Positions 35,089 through 46,700 of a stretch of DNA of 64,000 nucleotides are shown here, piece by piece. The translations under genes and the position numbers were made by a program. This DNA is from Buddleja alternifolia (lineage: Eukaryota; Streptophyta; Magnoliopsida; Lamiales; Scrophulariaceae), in assembly GCA_019426215.1 (NCBI GenBank), contig CM033401.1, positions 18,977,134 to 19,041,133 of the forward strand, given 5' to 3'. The notes under the pieces were generated by a model. That model was not told the origin of the DNA. It saw only the letters and a program-made list of their open reading frames with translations, and ran no database searches. Every line of letters starts with the position of its first letter. Within the stretch, counting starts at the first letter, position 1.

Positions 35089-36258
35089 AATGTCCTCTCA
35101 AGACTCGTTCACGGGACCTTTGTCTTGAAAGCATGCTTCGGAGTGGTTGAGTCGCGATTATCTCACTATAGAATAATTTATGCCATGAACCCAATTTGAG
35201 TAGGCTTTGATGCATAAACTATCCTCAAATTTAAAAGAATATCTCATGACTCTAATTGGTCCATGTTCATGGTTTTACAATAATTGAAAGAGACCCACTT
35301 AAATGAAGCCATATTTATTTGTCCATTTAAGGCCTGAACGTGTTTCCTTTCAATTTATGTTGGGACATGAACTTTGGACTTTATTGGACTAGCATGTAAA
35401 AAAAAATCAAGGAATAGGGCTCCAATATACTAAAAGCCCACCAACCACTCCAATTTAACAAAGTGATATCCAGCCTTTTTTTTTTTTTTAACAAATGGGC
35501 CCACACATATGGTCTAATGGTCTTGGCACATTGGATCCTTCCCAAGTCATCTTCTTCACTAGTGCCTCTGCGTAGCAGCAAACTCCTTTCTTCTTTTTTC
35601 CTTTTCTTTTTTAAGTAGAACTCTTGTAACTTAAAAATTCTTCAGTAATTCAACCTCAAATATTCGAAACCAAGATTTTTGATTAAGATCGATTATCCCC
35701 ATCCTTATCACATTTGAAAAACCTGATAAAGCAAAATCCCCGAGTAGAGACCCGGTCGGATTTTAAAAACCCTGCTGCATATCAATTCTCCATTCTTCCC
35801 ACGTCTGTTAGAATTTTAGAACCAAAAGAACACTAAATAATTAATTTCCAGAAGGTGGGTATTTCACTTGACTGAAAATTCACTGCGAAAGTTTTGGCTA
35901 TTTGAGCCAATTGTATTACACCAAAACTGAACCGTGTTGATTATAAACTTCATCAAATTTGCAGCAAATAACCCCAGCCAATTGTCTATATATAGAGCTT
36001 TAACAGAACCCTTTTTTCACATCCGAGTAAGAAAATAATTCAGAAGCCAAAACTCGTTTTCCTTTATACTTTCTTACGCATAGAACATTTCCTTTGAATT
36101 TCTTCTTCAGCAAAAACGGGCAACAAGAACCCAAGGCTTCAATCTCGGCCGCCATATTTATTCAGAAAAAATGCATTATATTTTTTATTCCTTTTTCTCC
36201 TCTTTTTTTTTCTTCATAAAACTGACAATTTGTATATGTTTTTTTTTTTAGATTCACA
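35089..36258. other. Tat element spacer between 3' LTR and antisense gene
   Basis: Next to the LTR, read on minus, is a purine-rich CTTGAGAGGACATT that probably serves as polypurine tract. A pseudo-ORF at 35381-35581 is not credible. The right part contains the TATA box at 35986-35995 and an apparent 5' leader for the antisense gene, including a pyrimidine tract ending in TTTTAG just before its ATG, suggesting a 5'UTR intron. Confidence 0.5.
35986..35995 (+). promoter_or_regulatory. Candidate TATA box of the antisense gene
   Basis: CTATATATAG lies about 265 bp upstream of the ATG at 36259, in GC-poor but otherwise non-repetitive sequence. A transcription start about 30 bp downstream would leave room for the leader and a short 5'UTR intron. 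Confidence 0.45.
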
Positions 36259-38004
36259 ATGGTTTGTTTCAAGCATGCTTCGTATTCTTCTGGGGAAGCT
36301 TATTTGGTTATGCTTGACAACGAGAATCAACCTATGGAGGAAGGCATACATCTCCCGTTTCACACTACTCTTGTCGGTCGCAAGGGGAAACGATGGCCAG
36401 GTTTGATGAATTCATTGTCCATGGGGGAATGGTGTCAAGAAGTTAATTTGAACAAAACAACTAAGGTATGGAGTTTGCGAGCTGCTCACCACCAATCATC
36501 GAAGGAGCCACTCATTTTGCCAACACTGGGGCGTAACATCATTGACGTCAAGGCGAAGTGGATTGGCGACGACATCAAATTCCTTGGTGAATTCCACTAC
36601 ATCAAAGGCTACTGGGAGTGGACAGAGGACATTCTCAGCCGGTGCAAAGACAAGTTACTGTCCGCCAGGATCTACGACGCAGTGTATGCCTCGATGTATA
36701 CTTACGACCGAAACACGAACATCATGAAAACCTTTTCCGAGGCTTGGTGTCCTACTACGAATACATTGCTGACCTCGATCGGCGAGTTTTCGATATCCCT
36801 GTGGGATTTATACACCCTCTCAGGTCTTCCCATGACCGAACTCTTCATTCCCAATGACACGGAGCTCACTGGTGTCGACGAAAAGGGGCACATATTTCTC
36901 CATCGCTCATATGAATACTTATTCCGCGCCTACCATTTGTTTCTAGGAGGCTCCAAGGTGAATCAATATTCCTAAGTGTCTGTTGACCAATGGGTGAGAT
37001 TCTAGTCCAAAAGAGGGTGAAATACAGCCAAACTCCTATCCGTAAGGAAAATAAGTCCACTCGCCTAGCGTCTACTCACAATCCCTTTGGAGATTTCGGT
37101 GTTCACAAGAAGTGGTCAACTACGGAGGAGGCAGTATTTTCCAAACTTGGCATCAGAAAAACTTTGAAGGGAGAGACCTACTTGGCGGCTTACTTGGCTT
37201 GCTGGCTTTGTACTTTTGTTCTCCCTGGGAAAGATGTCAACACCATACGGTTAAGTACTTTCAAGATGGCTGCAATCATGGCTAGTGGTCGACAAGTTAG
37301 CTTGACAGTCCCTGTTTTGGAAAGCATTTACAAAGGCTTGAATGAAGTTTCAACTTTTGTGAGACCCACTAAAGCGAATACTTCGTTCCCTATCCATTTC
37401 GTATATGCTTGGTTGGCTTACTGCTTCAAGACTCACTATCCCGTCGGGCGCGAATTGTGTGGTCCTAAAATGGTGAAATTCTCTGGCGAAGGGGTGCAAG
37501 ATACTTCGATCCGATAGACGCCCGACAACGCATCCATAAGGGAGAGACTACTTCTTGGACTTGCTTAATGATCACGACAAGCAAGGATCTCATGTTTATT
37601 GATGATGGTGAATCCGGAGAGTCTAAGGCGAATCTTTTCATATCCATTCGCTCGCACTATTTTTCTTTGAGACAAGGTGGAAAGTCCATTGTTGAGCCGT
37701 ATAGTCCACACCAATGGTTTGAAAACAGGACCGGACTAGCCAGTTCGACCGGTTAAAACCGAAACCGGTCATCAAACCGGTCTGGTTATGCAAAAAAAGG
37801 GTTCAGGGGTCAAAAACGGTCAAAATTGGTCAGAACCGGTCAGAACCGCGGTTCAACCGGTCAAAACCGGTTAAACCGGATGATTTTGAAAATAATGAAA
37901 TTCAACCTTTTAAATTCTAAAAATCTGAAATTGACCTCTTTAAAATCAAAAAATATGCAATTGGCCCCCCAAAATATAGGAAATACATTATTTTTTTTTC
38001 ATAT

Positions 38005-38040
<36 letters not shown>

Positions 38041-39280
38041 AATACATATTTTTTTTTCATATTTTCATATTTTATATATTTAATAGTATATTAATTATTA
38101 TTTATTGCATAATTATGACATCACCGGTTCGACCCCGGTTGAACCGGTGACCTGTGACCCGGTCACTTTTCCGGTTCGCTGTCCGGTCCGGTTTTCAGAA
38201 CACTGGTCCACATAGATTTGGACGCCAATTTGGGTGTTATCAGGAGGTTCCCGGCGCTATCAAGTATGATGTTCGAACAGTCACACCGGATGAGGCTCTT
38301 CATTATTGGCGCTTGTGTACTTTTACCAAGTAGTAATGCGGAAAGACACTGGAAGAGGCAAAAGAAAGATCCAAATCCACTGCGACATATTGATGCTGAG
38401 CAATCCATCGTTATTGAATTTTTCTAAACAGGTTTTCTTCCCTTTTATTTACTTGGTTTATTACTCTTCCATTTGAAATTCTTACAGAACTTTCTCTAAT
38501 GTAGCCTTTTTATTTCAGTTACATAAAAAAAATTTAGATGTTGATGCCGATGAGGAATCTCAAGATAAATCCAATTCACCGGATGTAGCTCCTATAGCAT
38601 GCAAGAAAAGTCAAGAAGAGACATCCAAACCCGCCAGTGTTGAACAGAGACCACCTTCTCCCGTGGCTTCAGTATTTGTGGGGATGAAATATGTACTTGA
38701 GCAGCAATGCATTCACGTTCAGAGCTTATGGAATATTATCAGGGACAAGATCACAAAAGCAAAAGTTGATGACATTTCCTCTTTGAAGGACGAAGTTCAA
38801 GTTGTTTATGACTCGATGAAGGTCTTCAAAGACATAGATGTTTCTCACATTGACGGGCTATTGCAATCATTGTTTTATAAAGCAGCTGCTTATGATGCCG
38901 CGAGATCCTCATCTTCAGAAAGGCTATCTAAGGAGGTTCTTGATCAACAACTCAGCGATACTAAGGACCGTCTAGGTGAAGCTAAAACTAGAGCAAGTAA
39001 GGAGGTTGATCACATCAAATCTACTAAGGACGAGTTGGCACGCATTGAAAAAGAGCTTAAAGATTTGAAGCGCCGCAAGAAGAAATTGTCTTCATCCTTA
39101 AAGAGTCAAGAAGAACTTCTTAAGAGTGCCGATGTTGATATTCACGGCATTGAGGATGAGATTGTTACTCTTGAGAAGACTGCCCCCTTGAGTGATGAAG
39201 CAGCGAAGATTTTGAGTACTTCGATGACACACCTGACATCTATCCAAGAAGAATTGAAGAACATGGATATTCTTCCTTGA
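36259..39280 (+). pseudogene. Plant mobile domain (PMD, MAIN-like) gene carried antisense in the Tat element
   Basis: The first frame (36259-36975) has the PMD hallmarks: a GEFHYIKGYWEW segment, FSEAWCPTTNT, and GEFSISLWDLYTLSGLP. The next (36990-37517) continues with WLCTFVLPG and a long helical region. After a frameshift near 37500 the text runs DLMFIDDGES to EPYSPH, where a hAT MITE interrupts it. It resumes at 38206 with RFGRQFG and ALHYWRLCTF, the end of the PMD. A distal part (38530-39280) encodes a lysine/glutamate-rich coiled coil of about 200 residues ending at a stop at 39280. PMD proteins act in host gene silencing and are often carried by transposons. Breaks: stop at 36973-36975, frameshift near 37500, MITE. 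Confidence 0.82.
37712..38205. mobile_element. hAT-type MITE (494 bp) inside the plant mobile domain gene
   Basis: Left end CAATGGTTTGAAAACAGGAC; right end inverted CAGTGTTCTGAAAACCGGAC. The flanking 8-mers GTCCACAC (37704-37711) and GTCCACAT (38206-38213) differ at one base. The subterminal parts are rich in ACCGGTT motifs. A (TA)n tract is at about 38010-38036. The PMD reading frame is the same on both sides of the insertion. Confidence 0.88.
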
Positions 39281-39814
39281 GTTTTTCCTTCGTTTAATTT
39301 TGTTTAGGAACTTGTCCTCTTTTTTTAACATTTACTTTTGAGATTACGTAATAAAAGTATTTTCTTTTCTATCTTGTAACCTTTCAAGTATATTTAAGTT
39401 CAGTAACTTGTGCAATTTTTTTTTATAACTCTTTTTGAATGAGTAACGTCACTCTATCTGGGAAACATGATTGTTTTATTTTTTTATAACTGAACTTAGA
39501 GGGAATATAAGCTGCCTATGTACCCTAATAAAAGGGATCAAGTCATTACGTAGTTCAAAAAAGATTTTTTTAGGGGGGGTGCCGTACACAGTTTATACTC
39601 ATGCGGGTCAAGAGTATCCATAGCTTAGCCACCCCGGACGAGGTGAAGTATTTCTACATTTTAGCCACATGAAATACCTTCAGTGGAGTAAGATAGCAAT
39701 TTAACCACTTGCACTACCATTGGTGGGTACCGTGCACATTTTTAACTCATGTGGTTAAGAGTAACATGCAGTTTAAGCTCGTGCGTCATGGAGCTTTCTC
39801 CTTCATGGATAATA
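39281..39814. other. Tat element spacer between antisense gene and integrase end
   Basis: It serves as the 3' flank of both convergent coding regions. Two imperfect copies of a GTGCCGTACACAGTTTATACTC-like unit (about 39579 and 39728) precede LTR-internal text. No ORF is supported. Confidence 0.4.
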
Positions 39815-41060
39815 CTATTTCAAGAACTTGCCATTTATGGGGCCAATTCGCAGTCCATCTTTATCCACCAACTTGTAAGCTCCATTTGTATACACTGCTT
39901 TCACTACATGAAGACCATCCCATTTGGACAAGAATTTGCCTCCCATTCGCTGATTGATGATGATAAGTCTTCGTACTGCCAAAACCAAGTCTCCAACTTG
40001 AAATGACCATGGGCGGACCTTTTTGTTGAATGCCCTCGTCATGCGAGCTTGGTGACATTCAAGAAGTTGATGTGCTTCAAGTCTTTTCTCGTCTAGCGCT
40101 TCAAGTTCTTTAAGTCTAAGACGAGCGTTATCTTCAATAGTGAGTCCTTCTTGAATCGCGATACTTAATGAAGGTATTTGACTTTCAAGTGGGATAACAG
40201 CTTCAACTCCGTATACCAACGAATATGGAGTAGCTTGAGTAGCAGTCCTATGTGTTGTTCGGTATGCCCAAAGAGCTTCAGCAACTTTCTCGTGCCAGTC
40301 TCTTTTTAACTTTGAGATTACCTTCTTCAAAAGATTACACAAGGTTTTGTAGAATGCCTCCGCTAAACCATTTACAGCTGCGTTGTACATTGAGGAATTA
40401 TGTTGCTTAAACCCGAATTGCACACATAACTTGTCCATCAGCTTGTTGTAGAAAGGCTTTCCATTATCAGTGATAATATACCTTGGCACTCCATATCTAA
40501 AGATGAGATTCGACTTGATAAAGTCGACAACAGTTTCCTTCTTCACTTCCTTCAGAGGAACCGCCTCAGCCCGTTTAGAAAAGTAATCAGCTGCCAGTAT
40601 ATATGCATGACCAGCTGAGGACTTAGGAGCGATAGGTCGAACAACATCGAGACCCTATGCATCAAATGGCCATAAGGTAACTGTGGGGTGTAGAGGCTCA
40701 GGAGGCTGATGTATGAAATTAGCGTGTAATTGACAAGCTTCGCATCTCTTCGCATAATACAAGCAGTCTTTCACCATAGTAGGCCAATTGTATCCTATTC
40801 TTTTGATTTGAAAATGGAGTTTAGGTCCTGACTGGTGAGCACCACACACTCCAGAATGTGCTTCTGCCAGGGCTTCAATTGTTTCTTCACCATTTAAACA
40901 ACACTGATATGTACCTTCAAAGGATCGATGATACAACGTGTCCTTGTATAAGATGAAACGAGTTGATCTTCGACGTATTTCTGTCTTATGTCGAGGATCA
41001 GTGGGAAGTTTTCCATGTTTCAAATAGTCAACCAGTGGTGTTCTCCAATCTTGGTCATCA
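39815..41060 (-). pseudogene. Tat integrase
   Basis: On minus, the HHCC zinc finger (HSGVCGAHQSG ... CEACQ) ends near 40735. A TAG in WPFDA*GLDVV (about 40655) interrupts the protein. The catalytic core follows with a YILAADYFSK segment, the ITDNG block (near 40465) and NAAVNGLAEAF (near 40380), corresponding to the D,D-35-E residues. The C-terminus has the GDLVLAVRR and GAYKLVDKDG motifs of Ty3/gypsy integrases and ends at 39815. Confidence 0.85.
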
Positions 41061-41590
41061 CTAATTGAAACCGAAATGGCGTTTGAATCTTCATGATTAG
41101 GCTCAACGAGCGAAGGCACAATCCATCTATTGCACACAGGAACACTTGTAGTTTCTCCTTTGGAAAGAGCTAAAGTAGTAGCTAGGTTAGCCAATGCATC
41201 GGCCACCCTATTATCTTTTCTTGGAATATGACTTAAGACGATTGTTTCGAATTTCTTCAAAAAATTTGAGGCATACTGGAAATAAGGCACAAGATCGTCT
41301 TTCTTCACTTCATATTCCTTCAAAAGTTGATTTATGACATGTTTTGAATCACCATATGCTTCAACTTCAAGAATGTCCATTTCTAGTGCCAGTTGAAGTC
41401 CTATAATCAAAGATTGGTATTCAGCACGTTGTTGGAGCACAATTCACCTAACACAATTGAGTATGTCAAAACATGCTTTTCAGGCGAAACAAAAACTACT
41501 CCTGCTCCCGCTCTATCTGATCGAGACGCTCCATCAAAGAACATCATCCATGTTGGTAAGACTTCAACAAACATGACATCTTCATCAGGA
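41061..41590 (-). pseudogene. Second, archaeal-type RNase H (aRNH) of the Tat element
   Basis: Starting near 41568 the minus strand reads MMFFDGASRSDRAGAGVVF (first Asp). After a frameshift near 41430 it continues AEYQSLIIGLQLALEM (Glu), EAYGDSKHVINQLL (Asp) and DNRVADALANLA (last Asp). The four catalytic acidic residues are present, but the frame is broken. Confidence 0.82.
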
Positions 41591-42060
41591 AGGTCATCAG
41601 AAAGCTCCCACTCTGCTGGGATACGATGGTCAGATAAGAAATTTGCAAGATCTTGCCCTTTGACAGCTTTTTGTGGCACATATGTAATCTCATATTGATT
41701 AAATATAATGGACCATTTAGCTAAACGTCCAGAAAGTACAGGTTTAGACATCACAAATCTAACTGGATTAGCTTGAGAGATAAGTCGTATGGGATATGCT
41801 TCAAAGTAGTGTTTCAACTTCTTAATTGCATAAAACAAAGCTAAGTAGATTTTCTCAATGAGAGAGTACTTCAATTCATTCTCAGTCATTGATCTACTCA
41901 AGTAGTATAAAGCCATTTCCTTGCCCCCTTCATTCTCTTGTGCCATCATAGCACCAATTAATCGTTCTTGCGCTGCTATGTATAATACAAGCGGTTTCCC
42001 AGGCACTGGAGCTCCTAGAACAGGTGGATTTATGAGGTGTTTCTTTATGCAGTCAAAAGC
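41591..42060 (-). pseudogene. Reverse-transcriptase-linked RNase H of the Tat element
   Basis: It reads PLVLYIAAQERLIGAMMAQE, then ALYYLSRSMTENELKYS, then IYLALFYAIKKLKHYF and the VPQKAVKGQDLANFL tail, the standard order for the gypsy RNase H that follows reverse transcriptase. The first catalytic Asp appears replaced (LYIAA rather than LYLDA/TDA), so this copy may be degenerate by design, as in other Tat elements with a second RNase H. Confidence 0.82.
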
Positions 42061-42078
42061 ATTCTCACATCCTTTGTC

Positions 42079-43956
42079 CTATACAAAAGGAGTGTCTTTC
42101 TTCATAAGGTGACTGAACGGCTGACATCTTCTAGCAAGATTTGAGATAAACCTCCTTATGAACGCAAGATTTCCCTGAAGACTCCGCAACTCCTTGAGAT
42201 TTCTTGGTGCATGCATCTTTTGAATTGCATCTATTTTTGCAGGATCAACTTCAATCCCACGGTGGTGAACTATGAAGCCAAGAAATTTTCCAGATGTGAC
42301 TCCAAAAGCACACTTTAGTGGATTCATCTTCAAATCATATTTCCTCAGTCGGTCAAATACTGCTCGAAGATCTTCTAAGTGATCACTTCTCCTTTTGGTT
42401 TTAACAACAAGATCATCGACATAACATTCCACTTTTTTATGTAGCATATCATCATAAAGGACTTGCATAGCGCATTGGTAAGTGGCACCAGCGTTCTTTA
42501 GCCCAAAGGGCATTACTTTGTAGCAGAAGATACCTTTTGGAGTACGAAATGATGTACACTCTTCGTCTTGCGGTGACATCCTTATTTGATTGTATCCAGA
42601 CGAGCCATCCATGAAAGACAAGGCCTCATGTCCAGTAATTGCATCAACCATAAGCTCAATGATTGGTAGCGGAAAGTCATCTTTTGGACACGCTTTGTAT
42701 AAGTCCCAAAAGTCAACACAGATGCGTATTTGACCATTTTTCTTCTTTACTGGGATGATACTAGAAATCCAAGTCGGATAATTCACCTCTCTGATGAATC
42801 CAGCGTCAATGAGCTTGTTGACTTCAACTTCAATTCGAGGAACAAGCTCAGTACGAATTTCTCTTTGTGACTGCTTTACAGGACGTGCTCTATGTTTTAT
42901 GCCAAGTTGGTGAATCGCAACTTTTGGATCTAAGCCTGGCATTTCCTTGTACGACCAAGCAAAAACATCTTTATACTCAATTAGGATCTTATGGTATTGG
43001 TCTTCTTCTTCAGGATTTAGAAGAGCACTAATGAAAATAGGGCGTGGTTCATCTTTTGTACCGAGATTAAGCTCCTTAAGTTCATCAACAGTCGCCTGTC
43101 CACCATCTTCAAGTTGTGGAGGGGCTTCTTGAATTTCATCATCTGAGGCTTCGGGGTCAGAATCTTCATCTACTGCGGCATAATTAGAGCCGATGATGAC
43201 TTCCATCTCATCTTCGTTTGGGTTGTTCTCATTTGAACGACGAGAATTGCTGATGATGCGTTGTTTTACCTTGACGATCCCATCTATGGTGATAAGTACT
43301 AGTGACGACTTACTTCCTTGCGGTTGAGATAAAATAAAAGTTTGGTTACTATTTCTCGACTCTGCCATGTTCGTCTCGCCATCATGGTTCCTCTTATTTA
43401 GTTGTTGTGTACTACCACCTCCAAGTCGATTGAAGACAGAGCTTTGGGGAATACTTCTTGCACCGAGTCTATCGTAGATATTAGGGATTCGGCTACTAGA
43501 ACCAAGTCTTCCAGAGACTGAAGGACGAGCAGTAGGAGTACCAAGCCGATCAAATACAGAAACACGATTATCACCAGGTTTTTTTCCCTTTCCATCACCT
43601 TCTACGGATATATGTCGCACATTGACGCATTTTTCTTTCTTCGTGACACGTATTCTAACTGATTCGACAGGTGTAAATCCCAAACCAGTCTTTGGTTGAT
43701 CCACGTGATATCCTTGTTTCCTCAATTTATGTTGTGCTTTGGTGAGACCAAGAATCTTTTCTCCAGTCAATTCCGGTTCCAATTTACCAAGACCCGATGG
43801 ATTGGAGAAGTCATATCCAGACTTTTCTAGGAGCTTGTAAACTTTAGGAAAGAATGTTCCTTGAAGCTTTTGACATGGAATTCTCACAGGTGAGGATTCA
43901 TTAGGAGGTGAAGAATTTACCTTAGTAATCGGCATAATCAAGCTTTTTGCCATCAC
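42079..43956 (-). CDS. Tat reverse transcriptase with N-terminal G-patch-like region (625 codons open)
   Basis: An open frame of 625 codons. Residues about 45-100 contain PSGLGKLEPEL and KTGLGFTP, a G-patch-like segment usual between protease and reverse transcriptase in Tat. After an acidic linker the reverse transcriptase starts near residue 340 (AIHQLGIKHRARPVKQ). It includes ICVDFWDLYKACPKDDFPLP, the KVMPFGLKNAGATYQ block, the catalytic YVDDLVVK (residues about 516-523) and the LGFIVHHRGIEV thumb. The polymerase triad is intact, but a stop just upstream separates it from the protease and a stop downstream from RNase H. Confidence 0.88.
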   Translation of the reverse strand: MMAKSLIMPITKVNSSPPNESSPVRIPCQKLQGTFFPKVYKLLEKSGYDFSNPSGLGKLEPELTGEKILGLTKAQHKLRKQGYHVDQPKTGLGFTPVESVRIRVTKKEKCVNVRHISVEGDGKGKKPGDNRVSVFDRLGTPTARPSVSGRLGSSSRIPNIYDRLGARSIPQSSVFNRLGGGSTQQLNKRNHDGETNMAESRNSNQTFILSQPQGSKSSLVLITIDGIVKVKQRIISNSRRSNENNPNEDEMEVIIGSNYAAVDEDSDPEASDDEIQEAPPQLEDGGQATVDELKELNLGTKDEPRPIFISALLNPEEEDQYHKILIEYKDVFAWSYKEMPGLDPKVAIHQLGIKHRARPVKQSQREIRTELVPRIEVEVNKLIDAGFIREVNYPTWISSIIPVKKKNGQIRICVDFWDLYKACPKDDFPLPIIELMVDAITGHEALSFMDGSSGYNQIRMSPQDEECTSFRTPKGIFCYKVMPFGLKNAGATYQCAMQVLYDDMLHKKVECYVDDLVVKTKRRSDHLEDLRAVFDRLRKYDLKMNPLKCAFGVTSGKFLGFIVHHRGIEVDPAKIDAIQKMHAPRNLKELRSLQGNLAFIRRFISNLARRCQPFSHLMKKDTPFV

Positions 43957-43971
43957 TTGATAATCATTTGA

Positions 43972-44560
43972 TCACGTTACCTTAGGTTGTGTTTTGCTCG
44001 TGTTGCCTAGTTGAACGTGTACATCAGCTACAATTTCTTTTTCTTTGGGATTCAATTGAGGGATATGCTCTACAACCACTGATTTAGCTTGATTTTTCTC
44101 CACATGGCTGCTAGTCGGAGCTTTAAGTGGCAATGCCCCCTGCACTAAGTCAAAATCGAGATAGAGTTTGGCATCAGCGAAGTACGACTCTGCCTCGGTA
44201 AATGGCTTCACATCAGCATCTACTTTTACCACTTCCCCATTCCTTAGGTATTTGAAGCATTGATGAAGGGTTGATGGTACTAAAACGTTTTTGTGGAGCC
44301 ATGGCCTTCCTAATAACAGACGATAAGATGTCTTCGCATCAATGACATGAAATATGGTGCTTGCTTTTAGTTCTCCTATCGTCAAGTCTAAATGGATCAT
44401 AACAATGGCTCGCTGTCCACCTTGGTTGAATCCTTGAATAGTAAGACGACTACGAGATAGATCTTCCATTGTCAGTCCCAAAGTTTTCATAGTAAACTTT
44501 GGCATTATATTGACTGCTGAACCTCCATCAACAAGTATGCGATTGACTTTTTGCTCTTAC
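43972..44560 (-). pseudogene. Tat aspartic protease
   Basis: The catalytic loop LVDGGSAVNIMP lies at about 44540-44505 on minus, DGGS replacing the usual DSGS. It is followed by LTIQGFNQGG, the hydrophobic strands HLDLTIGELKASTIFHVID, and the LLGRPWLH motif. The frame ends at 43972, 15 bases before the reverse transcriptase frame. An upstream stop separates it from gag. Confidence 0.8.
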
Positions 44561-45065
44561 ATAAATCCAGAGACAAACAGTGGACGATTATGTGGCTTTG
44601 ATCCTAGTAACAAATCCTCATCCGTGAAGGCGATCGCAGTACAACAAGAAGTAGAGTGTTGGATTTCATCTTCACCAGTTACAGTGTATACGGTTTCAAA
44701 CTTTGATTCAAAAAACTTTTTGGAAAGAAATCATCTAAAGTCACAGGAGTTCGATGGTTATTCTTTGATGACCTCTTAAAGTTCACATGAGGAGTTTTCA
44801 AAACTTTCACTAGATTGGGCTTCTTAATTGTTGGTGAGTATGACCTTTTCAAGAACAGTGGATGTAGTTCATCAATACAATGCCTTTGTCTTCGTCTACG
44901 CGTCACAAGGATCCATTCACCATTTTCTTCAAACTTATCAATAGAATTTTCCTCGTTCATGGTTCCTTCATCAGCAAGAAGGACTTTGACCATTGCTGGC
45001 TCTAGATTCCCAAATTGAAGTGGTGGTGGTGCCTTCGCAGATGATGATAAGGAAAGAACCTCGTG
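44561..45065 (-). pseudogene. Tat gag-protease linker
   Basis: The frame 44993-44679 is lysine/arginine- and serine-rich (ILVTRRRRQRHCIDELHPLF, DDFFPKSFLNQ), a usual linker between the gag knuckle and protease in Tat elements. No catalytic motif. Confidence 0.5.
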
Positions 45066-46413
45066 TTACGAATTACTTGTAACGACATCAATTCTAGCGT
45101 GATTTGCATTTGCAACATCTTCACTGTCAAGGATTATTTTTCCATCTCTTGCCTGTGCCATAATTTTGTCTTTGACCACAAAGCACTTTTCTATGGGGTG
45201 ACTCATAACTCCGTGATATTTACAATACTTGGGGTCGTTCGCCTTTCCAGCTTCATCTGGCCGCTTCGGCTCTGGAAGTTCAATCAATTTCCCAGCCAAT
45301 AGTTCATCGAAGATGTGAGAAACATCAGAGTCTGGGAAAGGATACTCCTTCTCTTGCATCTCTTTCAAGGACAGTCGGCGTCTCTCATATGTAACACGCT
45401 GATTTTCAGCTTTCTCATTGTGCTTCTTGTCATTTGCAGAAATTTTGACAGGAGTTGCCTTGACAACCATAGACTCTTTGGTAGAGGATTTCCCATACTT
45501 CTCAACTTTCTTGAAGTCTTTCTTTTCTTTCCGTTGATCCTCTAATGGGAAATTTGCCCCATGATTAGCAATGCTTAGTTCCATGTCATGAGCACGCGTG
45601 TCCAATTCCTCAAAGTTGCAAGGCTTGATCCCTTGGAGAATGGAGAAGCCCCCAGTGCATCCCTTAGATACACATTTCCACTGCAGATATCTCTGAGAGT
45701 TTATCTTTGCAGTTCAGACTTAGCGCACGCCACCTATTGATGTAGTCAACAACGGGCTCTTCCTTCCATTGCTTAGCATTTGTGAGTTCAATCATACTCA
45801 CAGTCCGGTGAGTACTATAGAAACGATTCAAAAATTCCCTCTCCATTTAGTCCCAACTATCTATGGATTCGGGCTCCAAATCAACGTACCAGTCAAAAGC
45901 GTTTCCTTTTAGAGATCGTACAAAGTGCTTGGCGAGTAGATCTCCATCAGTCCCCGCATTATTGCATGTCTCTATAAAGTGCGCGATATGTTGTTTCGAA
46001 TTTCCTTAACCATCAAATTGTTGCAGTTTCGGTGGTTGGTATCCCATCGACATCCTTAGAGCATCAATGCGTTTTGTATACAGCTTTGAGCAGACGAGCG
46101 AATTGTGGGAAGATATACCATATTAAGCCCTAATGGTGTTGGAAATCATATCTTGCAGTTGTTGAACAGACAATGCGCCAATAGTGGTGTTGGAGTTGTT
46201 AAACTTCTCCGCAGATTCATGTTGATGAGGTAGTTCATTGACCGGAGTTTCCTTGGCATTTTGACTTGGATGAGATGTAAGATTATGACTAGGTTCTCCT
46301 ATATTGGATTTTTCTAGTTTGTTCATCAATTGGGCAATTTGGAGATCTTTGTCTTCCAAAGCTTTCTGCATATCAGCAATGGCTTGAACCATTTGAGCGA
46401 TTTGTTCATCCAC
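45066..46413 (-). pseudogene. Tat gag
   Basis: From the ATG at 46413 the N-terminal part has a coiled coil (MVQAIADMQKALEDKDLQIA). Capsid-like text follows in another frame (FLNRFYSTHRTVSMIEL and WKEEPVVDYINRWRALS, 45840-45710). The zinc-knuckle region KYCKYHGVMSHPIEKC is at about 45233-45186. Frameshifts near 46120, 45850 and 45650 separate the parts. Confidence 0.82.
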
Positions 46414-46678
46414 CGATGTCGCCTCCAGTCATCATTTCGGGAAGTTCAGCAAATGAAGAAAATTTGGAGTTGATTTCCTTTGGAGATGATGGGCTTGAAC
46501 CCTCAGAATGATTGTTGTCTCCGATCTTGCCTCCAGTAGAACATTGGTCAACGGAATCATCGACAATGTTAGCATCATTCTTCTTGGTCACAACAACTTG
46601 ATTCTTCCTTGGAGCCAAGGAGTTGCAAATGTAGACTTTGAAATTTGATGTCGGAGGAAGAGATGAGGGGTAGATTCG

Positions 46679-46700
46679 GTCCCACTGGGCGTGCCAAATT
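46679..46700 (-). other. Primer-binding region of the Tat element
   Basis: Directly inside the 5' LTR the minus strand reads AATTTGGCACGCCCAGTGGG, a sequence commonly found at this spot in plant Tat elements. The priming tRNA was not determined. Confidence 0.5.

Noticed and set aside
36542..36893. Several alternative-frame ORFs on both strands
   Set aside because: They are shadows of the plant mobile domain frame.
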